Of a DNA stretch of 64,000 nt, positions 1-10,237 are shown piece after piece. How positions within the stretch are numbered: the stretch's first letter is position 1; every line of letters begins with the position of its first letter. Source of the DNA: CAVTWH01 sp963794685 (GTDB taxonomy: Bacteria; Actinomycetota; Actinomycetes; Mycobacteriales; Micromonosporaceae); assembly GCA_963794685.1 (NCBI GenBank), contig CAWCFK010000012.1, forward strand, positions 496,001 to 560,000. The letters are read 5' to 3'. The notes beneath the pieces are model-generated. The model was given only the letters and a program-made list of their open reading frames with translations. It ran no database searches and was not told where the DNA came from. Made by a program: the position numbers and the translations under genes.

Positions 1-1184
1 CCGCCGGTCCGCCGCCGGATTATCCGGCGGTCCGCCGTCCTACCCGGTCGGCCGTCGGATATCCAGCCGGTCCGCCGCCCGGATATCCGAGCGGTCCGCC
101 GTCCGCATATCAGGCCGGTCCGCCGCTGGGCTACCCGGGTGGCCCGCCCGGCTATCCAGCCGGTCCGCCGTCCGGTTATGAGGCCGGTCCGCCGCCGGGC
201 TACCCGGGTGGCCCGCCCGGCTATCCGTCCGGTTACCCGGGTGGTCCGCCGCCTGGCTACCCGGCCGGTCCGCCGCCCGGCTATCCCGGTGGTCCGCCGA
301 CCTATCCCGGTGGGTACCCGGGGGCGCCGGCCTATTCGGGCGATCCGTATGGCGGGTACGGAGTGATGCAGCCCGGCGACCCGCTGGTGACCACGCCGGC
401 CGAGGGGTTCAGCGGCTGGTTCAGTCGGCTGTTCAAGGTGTTCGGTACCCACCTGCCGGCGATGTACCTGATCGGACTGGCCACCTTCGCCATACCGACG
501 GCGCTGCTCCAACTGGTAGTGCCCTGGCTGACCCCGTCGGTCACCTACACCACCGACGCCGATGGCGCACGGGTGCCCCACGTGAACTTCGACCACGTGG
601 GAGCGTTGGTGGGCACGGTGCTCGGCGCCGCAATCGTGATCGGCTTCCTCGCCGCGCTGGGGCAGGCGACCTTCGTCTGGACCATCACCCGCCGGGCGGT
701 GGGCGAGCCGGCGCCACTGGGCGGCGCGCTGCGCTACGGCCTTGCCAACGGCGTGCGGCTGTGGGGCTGGACGGTGCTCTACGGGCTGATGGTGGTCGCC
801 GGTACGGTCTGCTGCCTGCTGCCCGGTCTGTACCTCGCCTTCGCCGGCTGCCTCTACGCGGCGGTGGCGCTGTACCAGCGCGGGGCCAACCCGATCGGGA
901 CGTCGTTCTCGATGATCCACAAGCACTTCGGGGCGGCGCTCGGCCGGGTGGTCCTGGCGGCGCTGCTGGCGTTCGTGGCGAATTTCGTGATCTCGACGAT
1001 CGGCTCGTTGATCGCCCGCTTGGTCAGTGACACGGATACCGCCCGTGGGGTGGCGAGCTCGATCACCTCGCTGATCGCGATCCCGGTCAACTTCGTGCCG
1101 GTACTGATCGGTGTGCTGCTCTTCGCGGAGTTGAAGGCGCGGGAGCATCCGCTGCGTAGTGCCGATCTCGCGGCGGTGCTCTGA
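1..1184 (+). CDS. Gly-Tyr-Pro-repeat membrane protein (5' partial)
   Basis: The open frame enters the window from upstream (first full codon at base 3) and runs to the TGA at 1184. About 115 N-terminal residues are low-complexity repeats of the type GGPPGYP/AGPPPGYP, with no stop codon. A GTG at 363 is an internal in-frame codon, so starting there would cut off the repeat domain. The remaining 270 residues carry five or six hydrophobic segments (for example LATFAIPTALLQLVV, LVGTVLGAAIVIGFLAAL, VVAGTVCCLLPGLYLAF) and look like an integral membrane protein with a proline-rich cytoplasmic N-terminus, an arrangement common in actinobacteria. Function is unknown. It lies directly upstream of the groEL promoter and is probably transcribed separately. 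Family assignment is uncertain; that it is a real gene is well supported. Confidence 0.8.
   Translation, partial: AGPPPDYPAVRRPTRSAVGYPAGPPPGYPSGPPSAYQAGPPLGYPGGPPGYPAGPPSGYEAGPPPGYPGGPPGYPSGYPGGPPPGYPAGPPPGYPGGPPTYPGGYPGAPAYSGDPYGGYGVMQPGDPLVTTPAEGFSGWFSRLFKVFGTHLPAMYLIGLATFAIPTALLQLVVPWLTPSVTYTTDADGARVPHVNFDHVGALVGTVLGAAIVIGFLAALGQATFVWTITRRAVGEPAPLGGALRYGLANGVRLWGWTVLYGLMVVAGTVCCLLPGLYLAFAGCLYAAVALYQRGANPIGTSFSMIHKHFGAALGRVVLAALLAFVANFVISTIGSLIARLVSDTDTARGVASSITSLIAIPVNFVPVLIGVLLFAELKAREHPLRSADLAAVL
3..345 (+). repeat. Gly-Tyr-Pro-coding tandem repeats
   Basis: Degenerate 12-27 base units encode GYPGGPPP/GYPAGPP-like peptides. Between about bases 24 and 56 the reading frame gives PAVRRPTRSAV, which does not fit the repeat. 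In another frame the same bases read GGPPSYPVG. Two compensating indels within the repeat are therefore likely. Confidence 0.75.
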
Positions 1185-1206
1185 CGAGGTACCCGGCTCC
1201 GGGGCG

Positions 1207-1233
1207 CTTGCACTCGACCTGCCTGAGTGCTAA
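1207..1233 (+). promoter_or_regulatory. CIRCE element 1 (HrcA operator)
   Basis: CTTGCACTC, a 9-base spacer and GAGTGCTAA match the CIRCE consensus TTAGCACTC-N9-GAGTGCTAA except for mismatches in the outer left arm. CIRCE is bound by the heat-shock repressor HrcA. Confidence 0.93.
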
Positions 1234-1241
1234 ACAGGTAT

Positions 1242-1268
1242 CTGGCACTCGGCTTGTCTGAGTGCCAG
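1242..1268 (+). promoter_or_regulatory. CIRCE element 2 (HrcA operator)
   Basis: CTGGCACTC, 9 bases and GAGTGCCAG form a perfectly symmetric 9-9-9 dyad, 8 bases downstream of the first CIRCE. It lies about 180 bases upstream of the groEL start. Confidence 0.92.
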
Positions 1269-1447
1269 AAGGTCGGGGCGGTGGGGCTCCGCGTCCGGGG
1301 GCGTAGATGCGCCGTCCGGGAGTGGGGTCGGTCGTCGCGGGCTATCCGGCCCGGCCGACATACGCGCTGGTCACAGCGCCGATGGAGACCGACAGTGCGA
1401 CCGGGACAACCCGGTTCGAGCTGAACTGTCCAGGAGGACAACGCCGA

Positions 1448-3071
<1,624 letters not shown>

Positions 3072-3098
3072 GTCCTGACCTCCGCAACGTGAACACAC

Positions 3099-3126
3099 AG
3101 GGCGGTCCGCTTCGGCGGGCCGCCCT
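3099..3126. terminator. Terminator after groEL (bidirectional)
   Basis: A 12-base-pair stem (one G-T pair) closes on a TTCG tetraloop just after the groEL stop. It could also serve the converging small gene at 3148-3416. Confidence 0.8.
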
Positions 3127-3147
3127 TGGCGTGTACCTGTAGTGAGC

Positions 3148-3416
3148 TCAGCGTTTGTAAGCGCGGCGTTTGGTGTGCTCGGCGTTGGCTGGGCTCAGCG
3201 CCTGTGGGTTGGCGGCGGCTGGTTCCCTGCTGACGGGCCTGGCTAGAGTCTGGTCGGGGTCGGTCAGGTATGCTTCCTCGTCGGCGGCCCCGTCCTCGCC
3301 GACTCCTCGTCCTCGATGACCATCCGCCCGGCGGCGGTCTCGTCGGGTAGCTCGTCCATCAGCATGTCGGCCTCAGCGCGCATGTCTTCGCGCTCGGGTC
3401 GGCTGGGCTTGGACAC
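3148..3416 (-). CDS. Small acidic hypothetical protein (probable frameshift)
   Basis: On the minus strand a GTG at 3416 sits 6 bases after AAGGGGG, a good ribosome binding site. It opens an acidic, charged frame (VSKPSRPEREDMRAEADMLM and onward, including DELPDETAAGRM). Read as given, the frame stops at 3264 after 50 residues ending RTGPPTRKHT. One base earlier or later, near 3285-3300, a second frame continues with GEDGAADEEAYLTDPDQ and high-GC third positions to a stop at 3148. The natural product is probably about 89 residues with one indel. I do not recognise the family and infer no function. It converges on groEL. Confidence 0.5.
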
Positions 3417-3761
3417 GTGCGGCCCCCTTGTTCCTCGCACATCTGTTCCTGGTCACGGCCGGTTCCGTTCGGTGGCCGCCGCCCGGTCGCCCGGACCCCA
3501 CCGACGCTAGGTGGGCCGGTGGGGGCGGCGCGGGCGAACGGGGGTACCTGCCGGGATGTCGGATCGGTCGCGGGCGGCACTACGGCCAGGGCCAGGAGTT
3601 GGTGAGCCGGTGATCCTCGGCCGAGTGGGCCTCATGGCGATGCGCCGGGCCGGGCGGCAGGGCTGGGTCTCGTCGGGCTGGTGGGCGGACGGCGTGGCGT
3701 CGCTTCGCATCTCTCATGACTCCACTATGACGCCAAGTCTGACGTCACGCAAGACGTCACG
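3417..3761. other. Region without a convincing gene
   Basis: Short frames exist on both strands, but none has a start with a ribosome binding site and coding-like codon use. The only clear structure is the phased 12-base repeat at 3728-3763. A degraded regulator gene cannot be excluded. Confidence 0.4.
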
Positions 3762-3763
3762 CT
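3728..3763. repeat. Three phased 12-bp repeats (possible operator)
   Basis: TGACGCCAAGTC, TGACGTCACGCA and AGACGTCACGCT follow one another at a 12-base period. The last two share GACGTCACGC exactly, at 3741-3750 and 3753-3762. The array abuts the stop codon of the sugar transporter. The TGACGTCA core is palindromic, which fits a protein-binding site, but no regulator can be named. Confidence 0.4.
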
Positions 3764-5188
3764 ACATGTCTTCCAACTCGCGCCCCTTCGTCTCCCGGAC
3801 CGCGAGCCGGACGAAGACGAACGCGATCAGCGCGAACAGGGCGTACAGGCCGTAGGCGAAGACCAGGCCGATGTCGGCGAGCCTCGGGAAGGTGGTCGAG
3901 ATCAGCCAGTTCGCCAGCCACTGCGCGGCGGCGGCGACGGCCAGCGCGGTCGCCCGGATCTTGTTGTTGAACATCTCGCCGAGCAGCACCCAGACCACCG
4001 GACCCCAGCTCATCCCGAAGGCGAAGACGTAGATGTTGGCGGCCACCAGGGCGACCGGCCCGGCGACGTCGAACCCAAGCGTGAGGTTGTCGCCCTGCCC
4101 GAGGCGGTGGCGAAGCAGGCCGCCATCGTGGCCAGCGTGACGACCATCCCGGCCGCGCCGATCAGCAGCAGCGGCTTGCGGCCGATCCGGTCGATCAGCG
4201 CGATGCCGACGAGGGTGCAGATGATGTTGGTGACGCTGGTGATCGTGCTGAACAGGAACGAGCTGTTCTCCGAGAAGCCGACCGAGTGCCACAGCGTGGA
4301 CGAGTAGTAGAAGATCACGTTGATGCCGACGAACTGCTGGAACACCGAGAGCAGGATGCCGGTCCAGACGATCGCCTGCAGGCCGAACCGGGGCCCGCGC
4401 AGGTCCTTCAGGCGGATCGCCTGGTCGCCGCCGGCCAGCGACCGGCCGGATCTCCTGATCCGCAGGTCGACGTCGCCGCCGACCAACCGGCGGAGCACCT
4501 CGGCGCCTGCTTCACCTGGTTCTTGGCGACCAGGTAGCGCGGCGATTCGGGGATCTGCAGCCGCCATGACGCCGTAGACCATCGCCGGGCAGCGCGGCCG
4601 CCGCGAACATCCAGCGCCAGGCCGCGCCGCCCCACGGCACGTCCTCGGCTGGCACCGCCGGCCGCGTACGCCAGCAGCTGGTCGATCAGCAGCGAGGCGA
4701 AGATGCCGGTGACGATCGCCAGCTGCTGCAGCGAGCCGAGCCGGCCGCGCAGGTCGGCCGGGGCGATCTCGGCGATGTACGCGGGTGCGATCACGCTGGC
4801 CGCGCCGATCGCCAGGCCGCCGAGTACCCGCCAGACCATCAGGCTGAGCGGCCCGAACGGCCAGCGCCGAACCGATCGAGGTGATCGCGAAGATGGTCGC
4901 GGCCAGCAGCATCACCCGGACCCGGCCGAACCGGTCCGCGAGCGGGCCGGCGAACCAGGCGCCCACCGCACAGCCCAGCAGGGCCGACGAGACCACGAAG
5001 CCGACGTACGTCGAGGAGATGTCGAACTGGTCCCGGATCGCGTCGACCGCGCCGTTGATGACGGCGGTGTCGTACCCGAACAGGAATCCGCCCAGCGCCG
5101 CCGCGGTGGCGACCAGGATCACTCCGCCGTGGTGCTCCGGGACGGCGCTGAGCGCCGCCCGGCTGCTGCTCGCTAGCCACCCGTCCAT
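3762..5188 (-). pseudogene. MFS sugar transporter, multiply frameshifted
   Basis: Fragments in all three minus-strand frames assemble into one sugar-porter-type major facilitator protein of about 470 residues. The pieces are the N-terminus MDGWLASSSRAALSAVPEHH, GGFLFGYDTAVINGAV (TM1), LADRFGRVRVM (loop 2-3 motif), PESPRYL (central loop), QQFVGINVIFYYSS (TM7) and the C-terminus RETKGRELEDM. These are hallmarks of proton-sugar symporters such as XylE or GlcP. At least five indels separate the pieces, at roughly 4865, 4640, 4530, 4450 and 4095. No transposon or large deletion is present and all family motifs survive. Clustered sequencing errors are therefore as likely as true decay. The substrate cannot be predicted. 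Confidence 0.85.
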
Positions 5189-5226
5189 TGTTCGCGAGAT
5201 AACGCGGAAAATGTGGCTGAAAGGTA

Positions 5227-7817
5227 CTAACTGGTCGACTTCGCGGCGGCCACCGCGGCGGCCGCGTCGACCAGACCCGCGCCGGTGTCCGCCGCCGCGC
5301 CACACCGGTCCGCCGGTACCGGCCGGGCGGTCCGGCGCAGCAGCGTCGGTGGTGGCCGCGATGTCGCCGACGCAGGGCCGGGTTCGCCGACCACAGCAGC
5401 GCCACCACGCCCGCCAGATGCGGGGTCGCCATGCTCGTGCCGGAGAGCGGCGCCGTACCCGCCGCCGGGTAGTGCGGAGACCACGTCCACCCCGGGCGCG
5501 GCGATGTCCGGCTTCCTCGAGCCGGACCGGCCGCCGGCTGGAGAAGTCGGCGACCGCGCCGTGCCGTCGACCGCCGCCACGGTGAGCGCCCCCGGGTAGA
5601 TCGCCGGCGGATCCGTGATCGACCCACAGCGCGGACCGGTGTTGCCGGCCGCCACCACCACGAAGATGCCGGCCGCCGTCAGCGCGGCCACGGCCGGGCG
5701 CAGCGCGGCCGCGTCGCAGCCCTCCAGGGCGGTACAGCCCCAGGAGTTGGTGAGCACGTCGGCGGCGCGGGCCGGTCGGCCGTCGCGGAGCGGGTTCCCG
5801 CCGGCCGGGAAACGGGGCCAGCATGAACTGCAGGCAGTCCAGGTAGTACGCCGGGTTGCCGAAGTCGCGGTCCAGGTTCACGCAGCCGATCCAGGTCGCG
5901 CCCGGGGCCACCCCGACGCCCTGCGCGCCGACCGCGGTGGCGGTGGTGTGGGTACCGTGGCCGCTGCGGTCGACCGGGGTCGTGCTGTGGTTCCACGGGT
6001 CGTACCAGGAGTCGTCGCCGCCGCGGAAGTTGCCGGCCAGCGCCGGGTGCCCGCCGTCCACCCCGGTATCCGAGGAGCCCACCACCACGCCCTTGCCCGG
6101 TATCCCCGTTCGCCCATACCTGATCCGCCCCGATCTGGGCGACGTTCGGTTGCACCGGCACGCCCGGGGACTGCCGGCTGGCGCCGATCGGGTCGGCCCG
6201 ATCGGGAACCGGCCGCAGTACCGGGCTGAGCAGTACCCGGTCGACGTCGGAGCGCCGCGACAGCAACTCGCGCAGCCCCGGACCGCCGCTCACCTCGACC
6301 CCGTTGACCAGGTAGTACGGCGTGTACGACAGGTGCAGGCGGTCGAGTTCGTGGCGCAGCCCGGCCTGACTGCTCTCGGCGGTGGCGACCAGGCGCTGGT
6401 ACACCGCCGCGCGGCGGGCCGGTACGTCGGCGGTGTCGGCCAGCCCGGTGAGGTCGGCCTGCTCGCGCATCACCACGAAGAGCCGGTTGCCGTGCAGCCC
6501 CGGCGCGCCGATCGCGTACGCCGTGCCGGCCGCCGCGAGCAGTACCAGCGCCAGCGCACCGGCGGTCGCCGGGCGGCGCAGCCGAGGCAGGGCCAGCCCG
6601 TACCCGACCGCGAACGCCACGGTGACCAGCAGCGAACAGCCCGCCGCCACAGCACCCCAGAAGCCGACCTCCTCCAGCAGCAGGAACGCCCACGCCTGGC
6701 TGGCCGACACGAAGCCCAGCGGCCCGAAGCGCGGCCAGCGACACGGCCACCACGGTCAACCCGCTCACCCGCAGCCACGGCCGCCCGCCCAGCCGCACCG
6801 CCCGCAGGGTCGCGCGGCCTGCCGGCGGTGGCGCAGAGTCGACGGGAGCGCCCGTCGAATCTGCCGGGATTGCGGTGGCTGCTGGGATCGCAGGGGCTGC
6901 AGGGGCTGCAAGGCCCTCAGCGCTCGCGGAGCCCGCTGCGGATGCCGGCGCGACGCCGTCCACCGCCGAGGTTGGGTTCGTCCGGGTCGGCCGGCCGGCC
7001 GGGGCGTCGAAGCACAGGTGGCGCAGGGCGGCCAGGATGAAGCCGAGCGGCGGCAGCACCAGCATCTCCAGCAGCATCACGCCGGTACCGCCGACGCCGG
7101 CCGCGAGCACCAGCAGCGCCACGAAGGCGGCCAGCCCGCCCAGCCACAGCTGCCGCGCCCGGGACCAGTGCGCCAGCGCCGGCCACAGCGTCCGGTGCAG
7201 CAGCCGGGCGGCGAGTACCCCGACCGCGACGGCCGCGAGCGCGGTGGCGACGGTGTCCGCCAGCCCGCCGAGCGCGGCCAGAACCAGGAACGGCAGCAGC
7301 GCGCCCAGGCCGGCGGCGAGCGCGGCGGCGAACCGGACGGGCGGCGGGACCGGCCGGCCGTAGCTGAACCAGCCGCGCGGGCCCGGCGCGGGTACCAGCC
7401 GGGGCACCAGCACGGCGGCGACCGTCGCAGTCACGGCCAGCAGAGCGCGTACCCACTGGTGTGTTGCACCGGCACGGCCCGCACACTGCCGAGCACCGCG
7501 AGCAGCGCGGCGGCGGCCAGCCAGGTCCTGGCCACCGCCCGGACCTCCTCGACCCGGGCCAGCAGCGACAACAGCCCCGTCGGCACCGCCACCAGCAGCG
7601 CGGCCAGCACGCTCACCAGCGGCCAGCCCCACGGCGGCATCGCCAGCCCCTCGATCACCAGCACCTGTTCCACCGCCCAGCCGAGCAGCACCAGCACCGA
7701 CACCACGCCCACCGACCACATCCCGGTCAGGACGGTGACCACGACCGTGCCCGCGCCGGCGGGCCGGGCCGGCCGGCGGAGATCATCGGATGAGTTGTCG
7801 GTCACCTGATCGGACAT
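5227..7817 (-). pseudogene. Membrane-anchored S8 (subtilisin-type) protease, multiply frameshifted
   Basis: The reconstructed product is about 860 residues. The first half is a polytopic membrane region (segments such as VVVTVLTGMWSVGVVSVLVL, ALLAVTATVAAVLVP and LLPFLVLAALGGLADT) with a proline/alanine linker. Then come another membrane stretch (FWGAVAAGCSLLVTVAFAVG) and a C-terminal S8 peptidase domain. The catalytic triad is present: Asp in SSDTGVDGGHPAL, His in SGHGTHTTATAVG, Ser in LSGTSMATPHLAG; the oxyanion Asn is in AAGNTG. At least eight indels break the frame, at roughly 7455, 6730, 6100, 5805, 5545-5515, 5455, 5385 and 5310. The start at 7817 is supported by TACCGT six bases upstream, a leaderless arrangement. 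The fused multi-pass domain is unusual for a subtilase. It may process envelope proteins; the substrate is unknown. Confidence 0.8.
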
Positions 7818-7823
7818 GCAGGC

Positions 7824-7829
7824 ACGGTA
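7824..7829 (-). promoter_or_regulatory. -10 box of the membrane protease gene (leaderless)
   Basis: On the minus strand TACCGT lies exactly six bases before the ATG at 7817, so transcription would begin at or next to the start codon. Confidence 0.55.
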
Positions 7830-7834
7830 CGTCC

Positions 7835-7840
7835 TACCGT
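7835..7840 (+). promoter_or_regulatory. -10 box of glpD (leaderless)
   Basis: TACCGT lies exactly six bases before the GTG at 7847. It is the mirror image of the box serving the opposite gene; the two form the dyad ACGGTA-N5-TACCGT. Confidence 0.55.
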
Positions 7841-7846
7841 GGTTGG

Positions 7847-9640
7847 GTGCGGCGCGACGTATCCGTGTCCCGGTTCTCGGCCGGCCGGCTCTCTCCCCAG
7901 CGGAGGGCCGCCGACCTGGCCCGACTGCGAACCCACCGATTCGACGTGCTGGTCATCGGCGGTGGTGTCACCGGTGTCGGGGCGGCGCTGGACGCCGCCA
8001 GCCGGGGACTCTCGGTGGCCCTCATCGAAGCCCGTGACCTCGCCTCCGGTACCTCCAGCCGGTCCAGCAAGCTGATCCACGGCGGCCTGCGCTACCTGGA
8101 GCAGCTGGAGTTCGGGCTGGTCCACGAGGCGCTGCGGGAGCGCGGCCTGCTCGCCACCCGGCTCGCCCCGCACCTGGTCCGCCCGCTGCCGATCCTGGTC
8201 CCGCTGACCGTCGGGCACGCCGGCGTCGCCGGCCTGGCCGAGCGCACCTGGCACCGCGGCTACTACGGCACCGGCGTGGCCCTCTACGACGCCTTCGCGG
8301 GGCTGGTCAGCCGGGACCGGGGGATGCCCGGACACAAGCACCTGTCCCGTACCGGCACCCGGCGGGTGTTCCCGTCGCTGCGGCGGGAGAACCTGTCCGG
8401 CGCGATCCGCTACTACGACGGTCAGGTCGACGACGCCCGGTACGTGGCCACCCTGGCGCGGACCGCCGCGTCCCTGGGCGCGGCGGTGGTGCCCAGCGTG
8501 CGGGCCGTCGACCTGATCCGGTCGGCCCGCGAGATCACCGGGGTGCTGGCCCGCGACCAGGAGACCGGGCAGCAGTTCCCGATCGCCGCGCGGACCGTGG
8601 TCGCGGCCACCGGGGTGTGGAGCGACGAGGTCTCCGAACTGCTCGGTGACGAGGGCGTGCCACTGCGGCCGGGGCTGCGGGTACGGGCGTCCAAGGGGGT
8701 ACACCTGGTGGTGCCGCGTTCGGCGATCACCGGGGACGCCGGGCTGATCCTGCGAACCCCGAGTTCCGTGCTGTTCGTGCTGCCCTGGGGCGGGCACTGG
8801 ATCATCGGTACCACCGACACCGACTGGGAACTGGACCGGGCGCACCCGGCCGCCTCCGCCCGCGACATCGCCTACCTGCTCGGCCAGGTCAACCAGTGGC
8901 TGGAACGGCCACTGTCCACAGCGGACATCGAAGGCGTCTACGCCGGGTTGCGGCCGCTGCTGTCCGGCGAGGACGACGACACCTCCAAGCTCTCCCGCGA
9001 GCACGCGGTGGTGGAGCCGATGCTCGGGCTGATGCTGGTGGCCGGCGGGAAGTACACCACCTACCGGGTGATGGCCGCCGACGTCATCGACCGGGCGGCG
9101 CGCCGGCTCGGGCCGCAGGTACCGCCCTCGCACACCGATCAGCTGCCGCTGCTGGGCGCGGACGGGTACCCGGCGATGTGGAGCAACCGGGCGGATCTCG
9201 CGCGCCGGCACCGGGTACCGGTCGGCGCGGTGGAGCACCTGCTGGAGCGGTATGGGACGCTCACCACCGAGCTGCTCACGATGATCTCGGCGCAGCCGCT
9301 GCTCGGCTCGCCGGTCGAGGGCGCGCCGGAGTACCTGGCCGCCGAGATCGCGTACGCCGCCGAAGCCGAGGGCGCGCTGCACCTGGAGGACGCGCTCACC
9401 CGGCGTACCCGCATCTCCATCGAGACCACCCACCGGGGCGTGGACAGCGCGGCCCACATCGCCGAGCTGATGGGCGCCGCGCTCGGTTGGGACGACGTCA
9501 CCCGGCACCGGGAGATCGAGCACTACCAGGCCCGGGTGGCCGCCGAACGGGAGTCCCAGCGGATGCCCGACGACCTGACCGCCGACGCGGCCCGGCTGGG
9601 TGCCCCCGACGTGCGGGTCGGCTCGACCCCGGGCCCGTGA
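7847..9640 (+). CDS. glpD: Aerobic glycerol-3-phosphate dehydrogenase
   Basis: GlpD is an FAD-dependent, membrane-associated enzyme that oxidises sn-glycerol-3-phosphate to dihydroxyacetone phosphate and passes electrons to the quinone pool, here presumably menaquinone. The FAD dinucleotide motif GGGVTGVGAALDAASRG is near residue 40, followed by SSRSSKLIHGGLRYLE, both signatures of the family. WGGHWIIGTTDTDWE and GGKYTTYRVMA occur later, and a C-terminal DAO_C-like domain completes the 597 residues. The GTG at 7847 is chosen because TACCGT is six bases upstream and there is no Shine-Dalgarno; a more upstream ATG frame would overlap the divergent gene. The stop overlaps the GTG of the next gene by 4 bases, so the two are co-transcribed. 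Confidence 0.95.
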   Translation: MRRDVSVSRFSAGRLSPQRRAADLARLRTHRFDVLVIGGGVTGVGAALDAASRGLSVALIEARDLASGTSSRSSKLIHGGLRYLEQLEFGLVHEALRERGLLATRLAPHLVRPLPILVPLTVGHAGVAGLAERTWHRGYYGTGVALYDAFAGLVSRDRGMPGHKHLSRTGTRRVFPSLRRENLSGAIRYYDGQVDDARYVATLARTAASLGAAVVPSVRAVDLIRSAREITGVLARDQETGQQFPIAARTVVAATGVWSDEVSELLGDEGVPLRPGLRVRASKGVHLVVPRSAITGDAGLILRTPSSVLFVLPWGGHWIIGTTDTDWELDRAHPAASARDIAYLLGQVNQWLERPLSTADIEGVYAGLRPLLSGEDDDTSKLSREHAVVEPMLGLMLVAGGKYTTYRVMAADVIDRAARRLGPQVPPSHTDQLPLLGADGYPAMWSNRADLARRHRVPVGAVEHLLERYGTLTTELLTMISAQPLLGSPVEGAPEYLAAEIAYAAEAEGALHLEDALTRRTRISIETTHRGVDSAAHIAELMGAALGWDDVTRHREIEHYQARVAAERESQRMPDDLTADAARLGAPDVRVGSTPGP

Positions 9641-9921
9641 CGATCTACGTCGACAAGCCGGTCTGGCCCGGCAAGGGGCGCGCGGCCGGCCGGCTGTGGG
9701 CGCACCTGGTCAGCGACGTCTCCTACGCCGAGCTGCACGCCTTCGCCGAGCTGCTGGGCGCGCCCCGGCGCGGCTTCGAACGCGATCACTACGACATCCC
9801 GGCGGCGATGGTGCCGGTGGCGGTCTGGCTGGGCGCCCGGCCGGTCTCCGGCCGGGAGGTGGTGGCCCGGCTCACGGCCGCCGGCCTGCGCCGCCCCAAG
9901 GGCCGTCCGTTGTCGACCTGA
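9637..9921 (+). CDS. DUF4031 domain protein
   Basis: This 94-residue protein begins VTIYVDKPVWPGKGRAAGRL and contains WAHLVSDVSYAELHAFA and RGFERDHYDIP, the pattern of the DUF4031 family in actinobacteria. It is translationally coupled to glpD through a GTGA overlap. The function of the family is not known to me. The conserved His, Asp and Tyr residues could form a metal or active site, but that is inference. Confidence 0.8.
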   Translation: MTIYVDKPVWPGKGRAAGRLWAHLVSDVSYAELHAFAELLGAPRRGFERDHYDIPAAMVPVAVWLGARPVSGREVVARLTAAGLRRPKGRPLST

Positions 9922-9968
9922 GCCCGCCGGCCCGCCGGCCCCTCAGCAGGCGGTGCGGCGTGCGGGTG

Positions 9969-9996
9969 GGCCGGTCCGTGAGCGGGCGGACCGGCC
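9969..9996. terminator. Hairpin terminator after glpD-DUF4031
   Basis: GGCCGGTCCG and CGGACCGGCC pair perfectly around an 8-base loop. There is no T-tract, as is common in actinobacterial terminators. Confidence 0.6.
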
Positions 9997-10005
9997 GTCC
10001 CCGAT

Positions 10006-10026
10006 GCTCCGGCAGAATGCCGGAGC
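10006..10026. terminator. Second hairpin, tandem with the first
   Basis: GCTCCGGCA and TGCCGGAGC form a 9-base-pair stem with a 3-base loop, 9 bases after the previous hairpin. Confidence 0.5.
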
Positions 10027-10237
10027 GGCAGGACGCGAACGGCCCCACGGCCGAGTGAGCACCCGCCCCCGATTGCCTCCGGACGCTCCACCCCGTTTGC
10101 GTGCCTGCACTCACACAGACGCGGCAACCGGGGCAGTCAGTTGCCAAGGCCAACGACAAACATCGCGAATGTGAGCGGCATCACTTGTCGGAGGCCCGTG
10201 CCAGACTGGTACCTCCGAGCGCGTGGAGAGGCAACCG

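Larger units (their letters stand above)
9922..10237. other. Intergenic region: two hairpins, then the XPB promoter area
   Basis: No convincing gene is present. The first 105 bases hold two strong hairpins that probably end the glpD transcript. The last 100 bases precede the helicase gene and are less GC-rich. Confidence 0.6.
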
